A model generated the notes under the pieces. It worked only from the letters and a program-made list of their open reading frames with translations, made no database searches and had not been told where the DNA came from. Position numbers and translations under genes: made by a program. Below, one piece after another: positions 17,198 to 26,200 of a stretch of 64,000 nt of DNA; positions within the stretch are counted from its first letter, which is position 1; each line of letters starts with the position of its first letter. Source of the DNA: Nocardioides baekrokdamisoli (lineage in GTDB: Bacteria; Actinomycetota; Actinomycetes; Propionibacteriales; Nocardioidaceae); NCBI RefSeq assembly GCF_003945325.1, contig NZ_AP019307.1:310001-374000 (forward strand), written 5' to 3'.

Positions 17198-17267
17198 GAG
17201 TCGGGGTTCCACGTCTGCATCCAACCATGTCGCTACGCTTGCCTCTTCCAGAGCAAGGAGTGCACCG

Positions 17268-18026
17268 GTGCCTGTTGACGGCTTGGGTCGTGTCGTGATG
17301 GTGATCCCCACCTTCAACGAGGTGGAGAACATCGAGTGGATCGTCGGCCGACTTCGTCGCGCGCAGCCCGGTGTGGACGTCCTGGTCATGGACGACAACT
17401 CCCCGGACGGCACCGGCGACCTGGCTGACGCCATGGCTTCGGCCGACCCGCACATCCATGTCATCCACCGCACCGAGAAGGCGGGCCTCGGCGCCGCGTA
17501 CCTCCACGGCTTCGCCTGGGCGCTGGAGCAGGGCTACGACGTCATCGGCGAGATGGACGCGGACGGCTCGCACCAGCCGGAGGAGCTGTACCGACTGCTG
17601 AACGGGTTGCACGCAGCCGATCTGGTCATCGGCTCGCGCTACATCCCCGGCGGCTCGGTGCTGAACTGGCCGATCAAGCGACTCATCATGTCGCGTGGCG
17701 GCAACTTCTACGTCCGACTCCTGTTGGGCACCGAGATCCGCGACATCACCGCCGGGTACCGCCTCTTCAGGCGCTCCACCCTCGAGGCGATCGACCTGAA
17801 GTCCGTGGAGTCGGCGGGCTACATCTTCCAGACGGACCTCGCGGCGCGTACCGTCCGAGCCGGACTCACGGTGGCCGAGGTTCCGATCCAGTTCGTCGAG
17901 CGCGTACGCGGGAACTCGAAGCTCGACGGATCCGTCGCCAAGGAGTCCATCAAGATGGTCACCCGATGGGGGATCGCCGAGCGGAAGAGCCGCATCTCCG
18001 AGCGCAAGGCTGCCCGGGACGCGTGA
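17268..18026 (+). CDS. ppm1: polyprenol monophosphomannose synthase (GT2)
   Basis: 252 aa from GTG 17268, with AAGGAG 7 nt upstream. 'VIPTFNEVENI', 'DDNSPDGT', the DxD-like 'EMDADGSHQPE' and 'GSRYIPGG' define the dolichyl-phosphate-mannose-synthase group of GT2. Lacking transmembrane segments, it corresponds to the catalytic domain of mycobacterial Ppm1, which moves mannose from GDP-mannose to polyprenyl phosphate for lipomannan synthesis and protein O-mannosylation. The acyltransferase half of mycobacterial Ppm1 is not fused here. It is convergent with rbpA, with a 15-nt gap. Confidence 0.88.
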   Translation: MPVDGLGRVVMVIPTFNEVENIEWIVGRLRRAQPGVDVLVMDDNSPDGTGDLADAMASADPHIHVIHRTEKAGLGAAYLHGFAWALEQGYDVIGEMDADGSHQPEELYRLLNGLHAADLVIGSRYIPGGSVLNWPIKRLIMSRGGNFYVRLLLGTEIRDITAGYRLFRRSTLEAIDLKSVESAGYIFQTDLAARTVRAGLTVAEVPIQFVERVRGNSKLDGSVAKESIKMVTRWGIAERKSRISERKAARDA

Positions 18027-18041
18027 GCGAGGCGCAGAAGG

Positions 18042-18425
18042 TCAGACGGAGGTCTTCTTGCGGCGCGACGGACGGTGCAGGTGCGCCGGCCCGATCTCGC
18101 CGTCACGCAGCAACTCCAGGCGCTCCTTGAGGATCTCCTCGAGCTCCTTCTCCGACCGACGTTCGAGCAGCATGTCCCAGTGCGAACGCACCGGCTTCTC
18201 GACCTTCGCCTCCGGGTTCTCCACGGCCGCGTTGGTGGCCTCGGAGCCGCAGCGCTGACATTCCCAGTGGTTGGGTACGTCGGCCTCGTCGGACATCGTC
18301 ACCTCGAACCGGTGACCCCGGGTGCACACAAAGGTGACCTGCTGGCGGCCGGCGAACTCAATGCCGCGCTCATCCTCGAAGCTCTTGCCACCGAGACTTG
18401 CTCCGCGCAATGTCCGCTCTGCCAT
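18042..18425 (-). CDS. rbpA: RNA polymerase-binding protein RbpA
   Basis: 127 aa from ATG 18425, with GGGAGG upstream. The N-terminal tail 'RTLRGASLGGKSFEDERG', the zinc core domain ('FVCTRGHRFEV' and 'WECQRCGS') and the C-terminal sigma-binding helix ('VRSHWDMLLERRSEKEL') are complete. RbpA binds group I/II sigma factors and the beta' subunit and stabilises open complexes at housekeeping promoters. A near-perfect SigR/SigH-type promoter lies about 80 nt upstream, agreeing with the known thiol-stress induction of rbpA in Streptomyces. Confidence 0.95.
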   Translation of the reverse strand: MAERTLRGASLGGKSFEDERGIEFAGRQQVTFVCTRGHRFEVTMSDEADVPNHWECQRCGSEATNAAVENPEAKVEKPVRSHWDMLLERRSEKELEEILKERLELLRDGEIGPAHLHRPSRRKKTSV

Positions 18426-18502
18426 CTGGCACCTCCCAGGTCGTTTGGTGATGAGACTCCCGGGCATCGATGTCATGACGCCGGTCGAGGGTCTGCCTTC
18501 TT

Positions 18503-18530
18503 CAACGGTTGCGCAGTCGGATCCGTTCCC
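18503..18530 (-). promoter_or_regulatory. SigR/SigH-type promoter of rbpA
   Basis: On the minus strand GGGAAC (18530-18525) and GTTG (18506-18503) are separated by exactly 18 nt. This matches the ECF SigR-type consensus GGGAAY-N18-GTT. The predicted start near 18497 leaves about 70 nt of leader before rbpA. Confidence 0.7.
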
Positions 18531-18555
18531 GCAACCCCCGACGCGCCACGAATCG

Positions 18556-19317
18556 CTAGTTCGTCCGCCAGAGGCCGTGGGTGATCAGGACGTCCTTCAG
18601 CAGGTCCGTGCGGTCAGTCATGATCCCGTCGACCCCGAGAGCGATGAGCCGCTCCATCTCGGTGGGCTCATCGATCGTCCACACATGAACATGCTTGCCG
18701 GCTGCGTGAGCGTTGCGAACGAACCGGCGGGTGACCACTTCGACCCGACGACCCCTGATGCTGGTGTGGACAGGCACCTGCAGCGCGACGCAGGGGAGGG
18801 CACGCAGCAGCCGAGCCACGAGTGGCGACGGGCACAGCACGAAAGCTGCAACCTCCCGCGGATCCGCCGACGTGGGCACCTGGCCGGCGGTCAGACGTCG
18901 GAATCTACGCAGCCGAGCCGACGAGAAGCTGCCGACGATGACCCGCCCGGAGAGTTGTCGACGAGTCACGAGATCGGCGAGGGGTCCGGTGGCGTCGTCG
19001 GCCTTGATGTCGACGTTGAAGGTCACGTCAGGGAACGCGTCCACGAGCTCGGCGAGTGTCGGGATCGCGTGGCGCCCGCCCACCCGTGCCTGCCCGATGG
19101 TGCCGGACGGCAGCTCAGCCAGACGTCCGCTTCCGTCGGTCACCCGATCGAGCTCATCGTCGTGGAACGCGAACAGCACGCCGTCGATCGAGGCATGCAC
19201 ATCGGTCTCGAAGTAGCGGTACCCGAGGTCGTACGCGTGCTGGAACGCTGCGAGCGTGTTCTCCAGGCCCACGATCTCCGGGTGGGTCGCTCCGCCACGG
19301 TGCGCGAACGCGAGCAC
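18556..19317 (-). CDS. glycerophosphodiester phosphodiesterase
   Basis: 253 aa. The GDPD TIM-barrel signature is 'FAHRGG' at the N-terminus, 'NTLAAFQHAYDLGYRYFETDVH' with the metal-binding Glu-Thr-Asp, and 'AFHDDELDR' with the catalytic histidine. No signal peptide is present, so it is cytoplasmic. It releases sn-glycerol-3-phosphate from deacylated phospholipids. GTG 19317 lies 5 nt after the HTH-MurA stop, so the two genes form an operon, which may link phospholipid and peptidoglycan precursor turnover. The C-terminus has the usual 'VHVWTIDEPTEMERLIALG'-type pattern. Confidence 0.9.
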   Translation of the reverse strand: MLAFAHRGGATHPEIVGLENTLAAFQHAYDLGYRYFETDVHASIDGVLFAFHDDELDRVTDGSGRLAELPSGTIGQARVGGRHAIPTLAELVDAFPDVTFNVDIKADDATGPLADLVTRRQLSGRVIVGSFSSARLRRFRRLTAGQVPTSADPREVAAFVLCPSPLVARLLRALPCVALQVPVHTSIRGRRVEVVTRRFVRNAHAAGKHVHVWTIDEPTEMERLIALGVDGIMTDRTDLLKDVLITHGLWRTN

Positions 19318-19322
19318 GTCGA

Positions 19323-20846
19323 TCAGATGTCGCGGAAGGGCACGATGTCTGCGCCGAGCTCGTTGAGTCGCTCAGCCAGATCCTCGTAGCCGCGAGCAAT
19401 GACGTACGTCGACCGGAGCACGCTGGTGCCCTTGGAGGCGAGCATCGCGAGCAGGACGACGACAGCCGGCCGCAGGGCCGGTGGGCACACGACCTCGGCG
19501 CCGCTGAAGCGCGTCGGGCCATCGATGAGTACGCGATGCGGGTCGAGCAACTTGACCTGCGCACCGAGCTTGTTCAGTTCGGTGAGGTAGATCGCGCGGT
19601 TCTCGTACACCCAGTCATGCAGCAGCGTCTGCCCCGACGCGACCGCCGCGATGATGGCGAAGAACGGCAGGTTGTCGATGTTGAGGCCCGGGAACGGCAG
19701 CGGGTGGATCTTGTCCAGCGGCGCGTGCAGGACGGACCGGCGCGTGGTGATGTCGACCAGCCGGGTGTGCCCGTTGGCGGCGAGGTACTCGTCCGTGCGG
19801 TCGTACTTGAACCCCATCTCCTCCAGGGTGGCCAGCTCGATCTCGAGGAACTCGATCGGGGCGCGCCGGATGGTGATCTCGGAGTCGGTGACGATGGCGG
19901 CTGCCAGCAGCGACATGGCCTCGATCGGGTCCTCGGACGGGGCGTAGTCGACGTCCACATCGATCTCGGCGACGCCGGTCACCGTGAGGGTCGTGGTGCC
20001 GATGCCATCGACCTGAACTCCGAGTTTCTCGAGGTAGAAGCAGAGGTCCTGCACCATGTAGTTGGACGAGGCGTTGCGGATCACTGTCGTGCCGGGGTGC
20101 AGCGCGGCTGCCATCAAGGCGTTCTCGGTGACCGTGTCGCCCCGCTCGGTGAGGACGATCGGGCGTGCGGGGGCTATCGGTTGGCTCATGGCGTGATAGC
20201 TGCCCTCGGTGGCCTTGACCTCGAGGCCGAAGTGGCGCAGAGCAGCCATGTGCGGCTCGACGGTGCGCTCACCCAGCTGGCAACCGCCTGCGTACGGCAA
20301 CTCGAAATCGTCGGAGCGGTGCAGCAGAGGGCCGAGGAACATGATCACCGAGCGCGTACGCCGTGCAGCAGCTTCGTCGATGTCGCCGAGGGCTAGAACC
20401 TTCGGGGGAGTGATCTCCAGATCACCTTCGTCATTGAGCCAGCGCACGCCGACACCCATGGAGGACAACACCTCGAGGAGGCGGTTGACCTCCTCGATCC
20501 GCGCGACCTTGCGCAGGGTCGTACGCCCGCGGTTGAGCAACGAGGCACACAGGAGTGCGACGCCAGCATTCTTGGAGGTCTTGACGTCGATCGCACCCGA
20601 CAACGTCGTGGGTCCGGTGACGCGCAGATGGGTCGGACCGGCTCCGATCTCGACGATCGAGGAGTCGAGCGCATCGCCGATCCGCGCGATCATCTCCAGC
20701 GAGAGATTCTGCTGGCCCTTCTCGATCCGATTCACCGCGGACTGGCTGGTCCCCAGTTTGTCGGCCAGCTGCGCCTGGGTGAGCCCACGGTGCTTGCGTG
20801 CATCGCGGACGACGTTGCCGATGGTCGATTTGTAGCCCTCAGTCAC
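19323..20846 (-). CDS. MurA-like enolpyruvyltransferase with N-terminal XRE helix-turn-helix
   Basis: 507 aa, about 85 longer than ordinary MurA. Residues about 8-65 form an XRE HTH ('LTQAQLADKLGTSQSAVNR' region). From about residue 72 the sequence is an EPSP-synthase/MurA two-domain fold beginning 'LRVTGPTTLSGAIDVKTSKNAG'. The catalytic-loop cysteine is present ('YAGGCQLGERTV'), matching MurA Cys115 of E. coli. A MurA reaction (PEP + UDP-GlcNAc) is therefore possible, but the DNA-binding domain suggests a regulatory paralogue. GTG 20846 is leaderless (TAAGGT box) and there is no frameshift between the domains. Related HTH-MurA proteins occur in other actinobacteria. It is divergent from the dehydrogenase at 20936. 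Confidence 0.85.
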   Translation of the reverse strand: MTEGYKSTIGNVVRDARKHRGLTQAQLADKLGTSQSAVNRIEKGQQNLSLEMIARIGDALDSSIVEIGAGPTHLRVTGPTTLSGAIDVKTSKNAGVALLCASLLNRGRTTLRKVARIEEVNRLLEVLSSMGVGVRWLNDEGDLEITPPKVLALGDIDEAAARRTRSVIMFLGPLLHRSDDFELPYAGGCQLGERTVEPHMAALRHFGLEVKATEGSYHAMSQPIAPARPIVLTERGDTVTENALMAAALHPGTTVIRNASSNYMVQDLCFYLEKLGVQVDGIGTTTLTVTGVAEIDVDVDYAPSEDPIEAMSLLAAAIVTDSEITIRRAPIEFLEIELATLEEMGFKYDRTDEYLAANGHTRLVDITTRRSVLHAPLDKIHPLPFPGLNIDNLPFFAIIAAVASGQTLLHDWVYENRAIYLTELNKLGAQVKLLDPHRVLIDGPTRFSGAEVVCPPALRPAVVVLLAMLASKGTSVLRSTYVIARGYEDLAERLNELGADIVPFRDI

Positions 20847-20852
20847 CCGACA

Positions 20853-20858
20853 ACCTTA
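20853..20858 (-). promoter_or_regulatory. -10 element of the HTH-MurA gene (leaderless type)
   Basis: Minus-strand TAAGGT ends 6 nt before GTG 20846. The HTH domain of the product could act on this short divergent region (20847-20935), but no strong dyad is visible there. Confidence 0.45.
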
Positions 20859-20923
20859 ACTCACATATGAGATACGGCAAGAGTCTGAGGCCCTCGCACG
20901 GCGCGTTGATGGGCTTCGGTCGC

Positions 20924-20929
20924 TAGGGT
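20924..20929 (+). promoter_or_regulatory. -10 element of the alcohol dehydrogenase gene (leaderless type)
   Basis: TAGGGT ends 6 nt before ATG 20936. Confidence 0.45.
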
Positions 20930-20935
20930 GAGGAC

Positions 20936-21952
20936 ATGCGCGCGACGATGCTCCACGGCCCCGGTGACATCCGCTTCGAAGAGGTCCCGGACCCGACGAT
21001 CAGCAAGCCGACCGACGCCATCGTCAAGGTGATCGCGTCCTGCATCTGCGGCTCCGACCTCTGGGGTTACCGCGGAGACAACGGCCCGCAGGAGCAGGCG
21101 ACGACGATCGGCCACGAATGCCTCGGCGAGGTCGTCGCCGTGGGGTCAGACGCACGCAATTTCAAGGTCGGGGACACCGTCATCGTGCCGTTCGACCACT
21201 GCGACAACACCTGCATCCACTGCCTCGCCGGCAACCAGCAGGCATGTGTGAACCTCGGGTTCACCGGCAGCGGCCAGGGGGAGTACACGCTGGTCAACCA
21301 GATCGACGGATCCTGCGTGAAGATCGACCCGCCGTCGCCGGAGCAGTTGCCGTCGCTGCTGACACTGGCAGATGTCATGGCCACCGGCTGGCACGCTGCA
21401 GTGGCCGCTGGCGTCAGGCCAGGCGGTACGGCTGTCGTAGTCGGTGACGGCGCCGTCGGGCTCCTCGGCGTCCTCTCGGCGGCGACGATGGGCGCCGAGA
21501 AAGTCATCGCGCTGTCACGTCACGAGCCGCGACAGAAGGTCGCCACCGCCTTTGGCGCGACCCACATCGTCGCCGAGCGCGGAGAGGATGCGACGAAGGC
21601 TGTCATGGAGCTCACCAACGGCACCGGAGCTGACGCGGTCCTCGAGTGCGTCGGCACAGAGCAGTCGATGACGACGGCCTTCGACGTCGCGCGTCCTGGG
21701 GCCACGGTCGGGTTCGTCGGCGTACCCCACGGGGTGAAGTTGCCGGTCCGGCGGATGTTCACGCACAACATCGGGCTCGCCGGCGGGATGGCGCCCGTAC
21801 GTCGCTATCTGCCGGACCTGCTCGCGCGGGTCCAGTCCGGTGCCATCAACCCAGGCCTCGTCTTCGACCTCGCGTTGCCGCTGGAGCAGGTCGCTGCTGG
21901 CTACACCGCCATGGCCGACCGCACGGCGATCAAGGTTCAACTGACCTACTGA
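20936..21952 (+). CDS. zinc-dependent alcohol dehydrogenase (MDR superfamily)
   Basis: 338 aa. Catalytic zinc ligands are in 'CICGSDLWGY' and 'GHECLGEVV'. A structural-zinc lobe with four cysteines is 'HCDNTCIHCLAGNQQAC'. The Rossmann motif is 'VVGDGAVGLLGVLSA'. This is a full-length medium-chain dehydrogenase that oxidises alcohols or polyols with NAD(P). The substrate cannot be inferred. It is monocistronic, between a divergent HTH-MurA gene and a convergent oxidoreductase. Confidence 0.88.
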   Translation: MRATMLHGPGDIRFEEVPDPTISKPTDAIVKVIASCICGSDLWGYRGDNGPQEQATTIGHECLGEVVAVGSDARNFKVGDTVIVPFDHCDNTCIHCLAGNQQACVNLGFTGSGQGEYTLVNQIDGSCVKIDPPSPEQLPSLLTLADVMATGWHAAVAAGVRPGGTAVVVGDGAVGLLGVLSAATMGAEKVIALSRHEPRQKVATAFGATHIVAERGEDATKAVMELTNGTGADAVLECVGTEQSMTTAFDVARPGATVGFVGVPHGVKLPVRRMFTHNIGLAGGMAPVRRYLPDLLARVQSGAINPGLVFDLALPLEQVAAGYTAMADRTAIKVQLTY

Positions 21953-21962
21953 TCGCGTCCGA

Positions 21963-22886
21963 TCACGGAATCAGGATGACTTTGCCCGCGGCATGCCCTT
22001 CGGCGACGAAGATCTGCGCCGCGGCCGCTTCTGCCAACCGATAGCGGGCGACGACGCGCGTCCTCAGGTCACCACGGGCGGCTGCGTCGACCAGCGGCTG
22101 CCGGGCAGCGGCACGGATCTCCGTCCCGGGGTCGGCGCCGACACCGCGTCCAATCTTCTGGACACCTCGCTGCGTCGGATACGGACCACCGACGATGGTG
22201 GTGACCCGCGCGTGGTCTGCGACCAGTTCGAGGGAGGTGTCGATCGCCTCCTCGGTGCCCACCAGATCGATCGCCGCATCGATGCCGTCCGGCGCGCACG
22301 CGCGTACGCGGTCGACGAGGCCCGGGCCGTACGCGATCGGCTCGGCCCCGAGCTCGCGTACGAGATCGAAGTTGCGCTCCGAGGACGTGCCGATCACCCG
22401 GATCCCATCGGCAACTGCCAGCTGGATCAGCGCCTGCCCGACACTGCCCGACGCTCCGTGCACGAGGACGACGTCACCGCGTACGGCCTGCACGCGCGTC
22501 AGGGCGTGAACCGCGGTGACGCCGACCAGCAGGAGGCCGGCTGCCTCATCGAAACTGAGGTTGGCGGGCTTCAGGAACACATCGCCGGCATCGACGATGA
22601 CCCGCGTCGCGTACCCGCCGAACACCCGGAATGCGAGCACCTCGTCGCCTACCCGGAACGGCGCCCCGGCGCCGACGGCATCGACGACGCCGGCAACTTC
22701 GTGACCCGGTCGCAGTGGGAACTCCGCCGGGCCGTCCGCGATGCGCTGCTTCACGTCGACCGGATTCACGCCGATGGCACGGACCCGGATGGCGATCTCG
22801 CCGGCGCCCGGCTCGCGGTCCGGCTCCTCGCGGAACTCGAGGACCTGGGGTCCGCCCGGCTGATCTGCAACGACGTAAGTGGCCAT
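21963..22886 (-). CDS. NADP-dependent quinone-oxidoreductase-like protein (zinc-free MDR)
   Basis: 307 aa from ATG 22886. GroES-like N-terminal half with 'GVNPVDVKQRI' and 'RPGHEVAGVVDAVG', then a nucleotide-binding 'LVHGASGSVGQALIQLA' motif. Zinc ligands are missing, as in quinone reductases and zeta-crystallins. It is divergent from an AraC-type regulator with about 60 nt between starts, so that regulator may control it. Confidence 0.85.
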   Translation of the reverse strand: MATYVVADQPGGPQVLEFREEPDREPGAGEIAIRVRAIGVNPVDVKQRIADGPAEFPLRPGHEVAGVVDAVGAGAPFRVGDEVLAFRVFGGYATRVIVDAGDVFLKPANLSFDEAAGLLLVGVTAVHALTRVQAVRGDVVLVHGASGSVGQALIQLAVADGIRVIGTSSERNFDLVRELGAEPIAYGPGLVDRVRACAPDGIDAAIDLVGTEEAIDTSLELVADHARVTTIVGGPYPTQRGVQKIGRGVGADPGTEIRAAARQPLVDAAARGDLRTRVVARYRLAEAAAAQIFVAEGHAAGKVILIP

Positions 22887-22946
22887 ATCGGCCCCAACCG
22901 CGACGCCGCCGATGTCATTCCTCGGACGACGTGCCACGATCGGGAT

Positions 22947-23390
22947 GTGGACGCGAACCCGGCCTTCCAGCAGCGGTTGCGCGACCTGGAGTTGCTGCGG
23001 CGCGTACGCGACCGGATCGACCGCGAGTACGCGCAACCTCTTGACGTGGAGGCTCTCGCCCGCGACGTCCACATGTCGGCAGGTCACCTGTCGCGGCAGT
23101 TCAAGGACGCCTACGGCGAGCCTCCGTACGGCTATCTCATGACTCGCCGGATCGAGCGGGCGATGGCGCTCCTGCGGCGCGGCGATCTGTCGGTGACAGA
23201 TGTGTGCTTCGAGGTGGGCTGCCAGTCGCTCGGCACCTTCTCCACCCGGTTCTCCGAACTGGTCGGGATCCCGCCGAGTGAATACAAGCGTCGTGCCGGC
23301 GAGGGTGACCTCGAACTGCCCTCATGCGTCACCAAAGTCGTGCACAGACCGATCAGGAATCGAGAAGCGCCACCGGGTCGGCCTGACTAA
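22947..23390 (+). CDS. AraC-family transcriptional regulator (DNA-binding domain only)
   Basis: 147 aa from GTG 22947. Almost the whole protein is the AraC double HTH: 'LARDVHMSAGHLSRQFKDAYG' is helix-turn-helix 1 with its linker, and 'SVTDVCFEVGCQSLGTFSTR' leads into the second. No ligand-binding domain is present. Short AraC proteins of this kind are typically paired with VOC/DUF1801-type partners, and a VOC gene does follow 10 nt downstream. Targets probably include the divergent oxidoreductase and the VOC gene. Confidence 0.85.
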   Translation: MDANPAFQQRLRDLELLRRVRDRIDREYAQPLDVEALARDVHMSAGHLSRQFKDAYGEPPYGYLMTRRIERAMALLRRGDLSVTDVCFEVGCQSLGTFSTRFSELVGIPPSEYKRRAGEGDLELPSCVTKVVHRPIRNREAPPGRPD

Positions 23391-23393
23391 CGT
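23388..23393 (+). promoter_or_regulatory. -10 element of the VOC gene (leaderless type)
   Basis: TAACGT overlaps the AraC-type gene's stop codon and ends 7 nt before ATG 23401. The VOC gene can therefore be transcribed alone as well as by read-through. Confidence 0.4.
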
Positions 23394-23400
23394 CGACATC

Positions 23401-23814
23401 ATGAACCTGACGATCCACACCAGCTTCTTGCCACAGACCGACCCTGAGGCTGCTCTGGCCTTCTACCGCGACGCACTCGGTTTCGAGGTCCGCCAGGACG
23501 TCGGCAAGGGCGAGATGCGCTGGATCACGGTGGGCCCGGTCGGCCAGCCGGAGACCAGCATCGTCCTCGAGCCGCCGGCCATCGACCCGAGCCTGAACGA
23601 CGCGGAGCGCCGTACGATCGCCGAACTGATGGCCAAGGGGTCGTACGCCCGGGTCATCCTGGCGACTCCCGACCTCGATGCGTTGTTCGACAGGGTGCAG
23701 GCGACGGGGGCAGATGTGATCCAGGAACCCACGGACCAGCCCTACGGCGTACGCGACTGCGCGTTCCGCGATCCGGCCGGCAACCACGTACGCATCAACC
23801 AGGTCCGCTCCTGA
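23401..23814 (+). CDS. VOC-family protein (glyoxalase/dioxygenase fold)
   Basis: 137 aa, one VOC module: 'DPEAALAFYRDALGFEVRQD' opens the first beta-alpha-beta unit and 'VRDCAFRDPAGNHVRINQ' closes the second with the usual Glu/His-type metal region replaced by Asn-His. Such proteins bind metals or small toxic molecules (glyoxalase I, antibiotic resistance proteins). Pairing with the AraC-type regulator suggests an inducible response to a small molecule, which the following UvrA-like resistance ATPase would also fit. Confidence 0.85.
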   Translation: MNLTIHTSFLPQTDPEAALAFYRDALGFEVRQDVGKGEMRWITVGPVGQPETSIVLEPPAIDPSLNDAERRTIAELMAKGSYARVILATPDLDALFDRVQATGADVIQEPTDQPYGVRDCAFRDPAGNHVRINQVRS

Positions 23815-23845
23815 ATTGTCGGCGGAGTCTGGAAGCATCGACCCC

Positions 23846-26191
23846 GTGACCGAACTCGCCGACAACCACGACTGCATCCGTGTCCGCGGTGCGCGGGAGA
23901 ACAACCTCAAGGACGTCTCCGTCGACATTCCCAAGCGTCGGCTGACGGTCTTCACCGGGGTCTCCGGCTCCGGGAAGTCCTCCCTGGTGTTCGGCACGGT
24001 GGCGGCGGAGTCACGCCGACTGATCGACGAGACGTACTCGACGTTCATCCAGGGCTTCATGCCGAATCTGCCCCGACCCGAGGTGGATGTCCTTGAGGGC
24101 CTGACGACGGCGATCCTTGTGGACCAGGAGCGGATCGGCGCGAACCCGCGCTCCACGCTCGGGACGGTCACCGACGCGAACGCGATGCTGCGGTCGCTCT
24201 TCAGCCGACTCGGACAGCCCTACATCGGGGGACCGACTGCGTTCTCCTTCAACATCCCCACCACCAAGGTCGGGGGTGTGTCGGTCACCGAGGCGGGGAA
24301 GAAGAACGTCGTCCGCAATCAGGTCTATCTCGGCGGCATGTGCCCTGAATGCGAGGGTCGTGGGTCGGTCTCGACACTCGACCTGACCGCGATCATCGAC
24401 GACTCGAAGTCCCTCGACGAGGGCGCCATCCTCGTGCCCGGCTACACCGCGGACGGCTGGATGGTCGCCGCATTCAAGGACGTCGTGCCTCCGGATGTCC
24501 CGATTTCCCAGTTGACCGACGAGCAGCGTCAGGACCTGCTCTATGCCGAGCCGCACAAGCGCAAGGTCAACAACATCAACCTGACGGTCGAGGGACTTAT
24601 CCCCAAGATCCGGAAGTCGATGTTCAGCAAGGATCCCGAGTCCCTCCAGCCGCACATCAAGGCGTTCGTCGAGCGCGCCGCGGCCTTCGGGGAGTGCACG
24701 AGGTGTCATGGCACGCGCCTCAACGAGTCGGCGCGTACGCCCAAGGTCATGGGCAAGGACATCGGCGAGGTCTGCCAGATGCAGGTCACCGATCTGGCTG
24801 ACTGGGTACGCACCATCGACGACCCGGGGGTCGCACCGCTGGTGGCGACGCTGTTGCACCTGCTCGATGCCCTGACCGAGATCGGACTCGGGTACCTGTC
24901 GCTGGATCGTCCGTCCGGGACGCTGTCCGGGGGAGAGGCGCAGCGCACGAAGATGGTCCGCCACCTCGGCTCGGCCCTGACCGATGTGACGTACGTCTTC
25001 GACGAGCCCACCATCGGTCTGCACCCGCACGACATCGAGCGGATGAACAAGCTCCTGCTGGAACTTCGCGACAAGGGCAACACCGTGCTCGTCGTCGAGC
25101 ACAAGCCCGAGACGATCGCCATCGCCGACCACGTCGTCGACATGGGACCGGGCGCGGGAAGTGCCGGGGGAGAGGTCGTCTTCGAGGGTACGTACGACGC
25201 CCTCCGGTCGGCTGATACGCAGACGGGTCGGCATCTCGCCTACCGAGCGACGCTCCGCGAGTCCACGCGTACGCCGGCGGGCCAGATCGAGATTCGCGGC
25301 GCGACGTCCCACAACCTCAAGAACGTCGATGTCGACCTTCCGACAGGTGTGCTCACGGTCGTGACCGGCGTCGCCGGCTCCGGCAAGAGTTCGCTGATCC
25401 ACGGGGCGCTGGCTGGTCGGGATGGAGTCGTGACGGTGGATCAGACGCCGATCAAGGGATCTCGACGCAGCAACCCGGCGACGTACACCGGACTTCTTGA
25501 GCCGATCCGCAAGACCTTTGCCAAGGCCTGCGGTGTGAAGCCGGCCTTGTTCAGCGCCAATTCGGAGGGGGCCTGCCCGACCTGCAACGGAGCCGGCGTC
25601 ATCATCACCGAGCTCGGATTCATGGACACCGTCTCGACGCCGTGTGAGGACTGCGGCGGCAAGCGGTTCCAGGCATCCGTCCTGGAGTATCGGGTCGGCG
25701 GGCTCAACATCGCAGACGTACTCGATCTGCCGGTTGCTGAGGCGCACGCGTTCTTCGCATCAGGTGAGGCGAAGACACCGGCGGCCGCGAGCATCCTGGG
25801 CCGCCTCGAGGACGTCGGCCTCGGCTACCTCCGACTGGGACAGCCGCTCAACACGTTGTCCGGGGGAGAACGCCAACGTGTGAAGTTGGCAATGAGCATG
25901 GCCGTCAGTGATGCCCAGGTGATCGTTCTCGACGAGCCGACCACCGGATTGCATCTCGCCGACGTCGCCAATCTGCTTCGCCTGCTCGACAGGCTCGTTG
26001 ACGCTGGACGAACGGTGATCGTGATCGAGCACCATCAAGCTGTGATGGCCCACGCGGACTGGATCGTCGACCTGGGCCCAGGCGCAGGACACGACGGAGG
26101 GCGCGTGGTGTACGAAGGTCCGCCTGCCGAACTCGTCCAGACCAAGTCAACGATCACCGGCGAACACCTGGCTGCGTACGTCGGAATGTGA
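23846..26191 (+). CDS. UvrA-like ABC ATPase (short, DrrC-type)
   Basis: 781 aa from GTG 23846 (TTG 23816 would add ten residues). It has two UvrA-type ABC units: Walker A '[10 protein letters not shown]' and '[10 protein letters not shown]', signatures '[12 protein letters not shown]' and '[12 protein letters not shown]'. Zinc-finger cysteine pairs ('CPECEGRG', 'CTRCHGTR', 'CPTCNGAG', 'CEDCGGKRF') are retained. It is about 170 residues shorter than housekeeping UvrA. The first unit is followed directly by the zinc module, so the UvrB-binding/insertion part is lacking. Short class II UvrA proteins such as DrrC protect against DNA-intercalating drugs. It follows the VOC gene by 31 nt. Confidence 0.88.
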   Translation: MTELADNHDCIRVRGARENNLKDVSVDIPKRRLTVFTGVSGSGKSSLVFGTVAAESRRLIDETYSTFIQGFMPNLPRPEVDVLEGLTTAILVDQERIGANPRSTLGTVTDANAMLRSLFSRLGQPYIGGPTAFSFNIPTTKVGGVSVTEAGKKNVVRNQVYLGGMCPECEGRGSVSTLDLTAIIDDSKSLDEGAILVPGYTADGWMVAAFKDVVPPDVPISQLTDEQRQDLLYAEPHKRKVNNINLTVEGLIPKIRKSMFSKDPESLQPHIKAFVERAAAFGECTRCHGTRLNESARTPKVMGKDIGEVCQMQVTDLADWVRTIDDPGVAPLVATLLHLLDALTEIGLGYLSLDRPSGTLSGGEAQRTKMVRHLGSALTDVTYVFDEPTIGLHPHDIERMNKLLLELRDKGNTVLVVEHKPETIAIADHVVDMGPGAGSAGGEVVFEGTYDALRSADTQTGRHLAYRATLRESTRTPAGQIEIRGATSHNLKNVDVDLPTGVLTVVTGVAGSGKSSLIHGALAGRDGVVTVDQTPIKGSRRSNPATYTGLLEPIRKTFAKACGVKPALFSANSEGACPTCNGAGVIITELGFMDTVSTPCEDCGGKRFQASVLEYRVGGLNIADVLDLPVAEAHAFFASGEAKTPAAASILGRLEDVGLGYLRLGQPLNTLSGGERQRVKLAMSMAVSDAQVIVLDEPTTGLHLADVANLLRLLDRLVDAGRTVIVIEHHQAVMAHADWIVDLGPGAGHDGGRVVYEGPPAELVQTKSTITGEHLAAYVGM

Positions 26192-26200
26192 GTGGGGGAG

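Noticed and set aside
24011..25747. 578-codon open frame antisense to the UvrA-like gene
   Set aside because: Third-position GC of the real gene keeps the opposite frame open. The composition is low-complexity Asp/Arg/Leu and no motif is visible.
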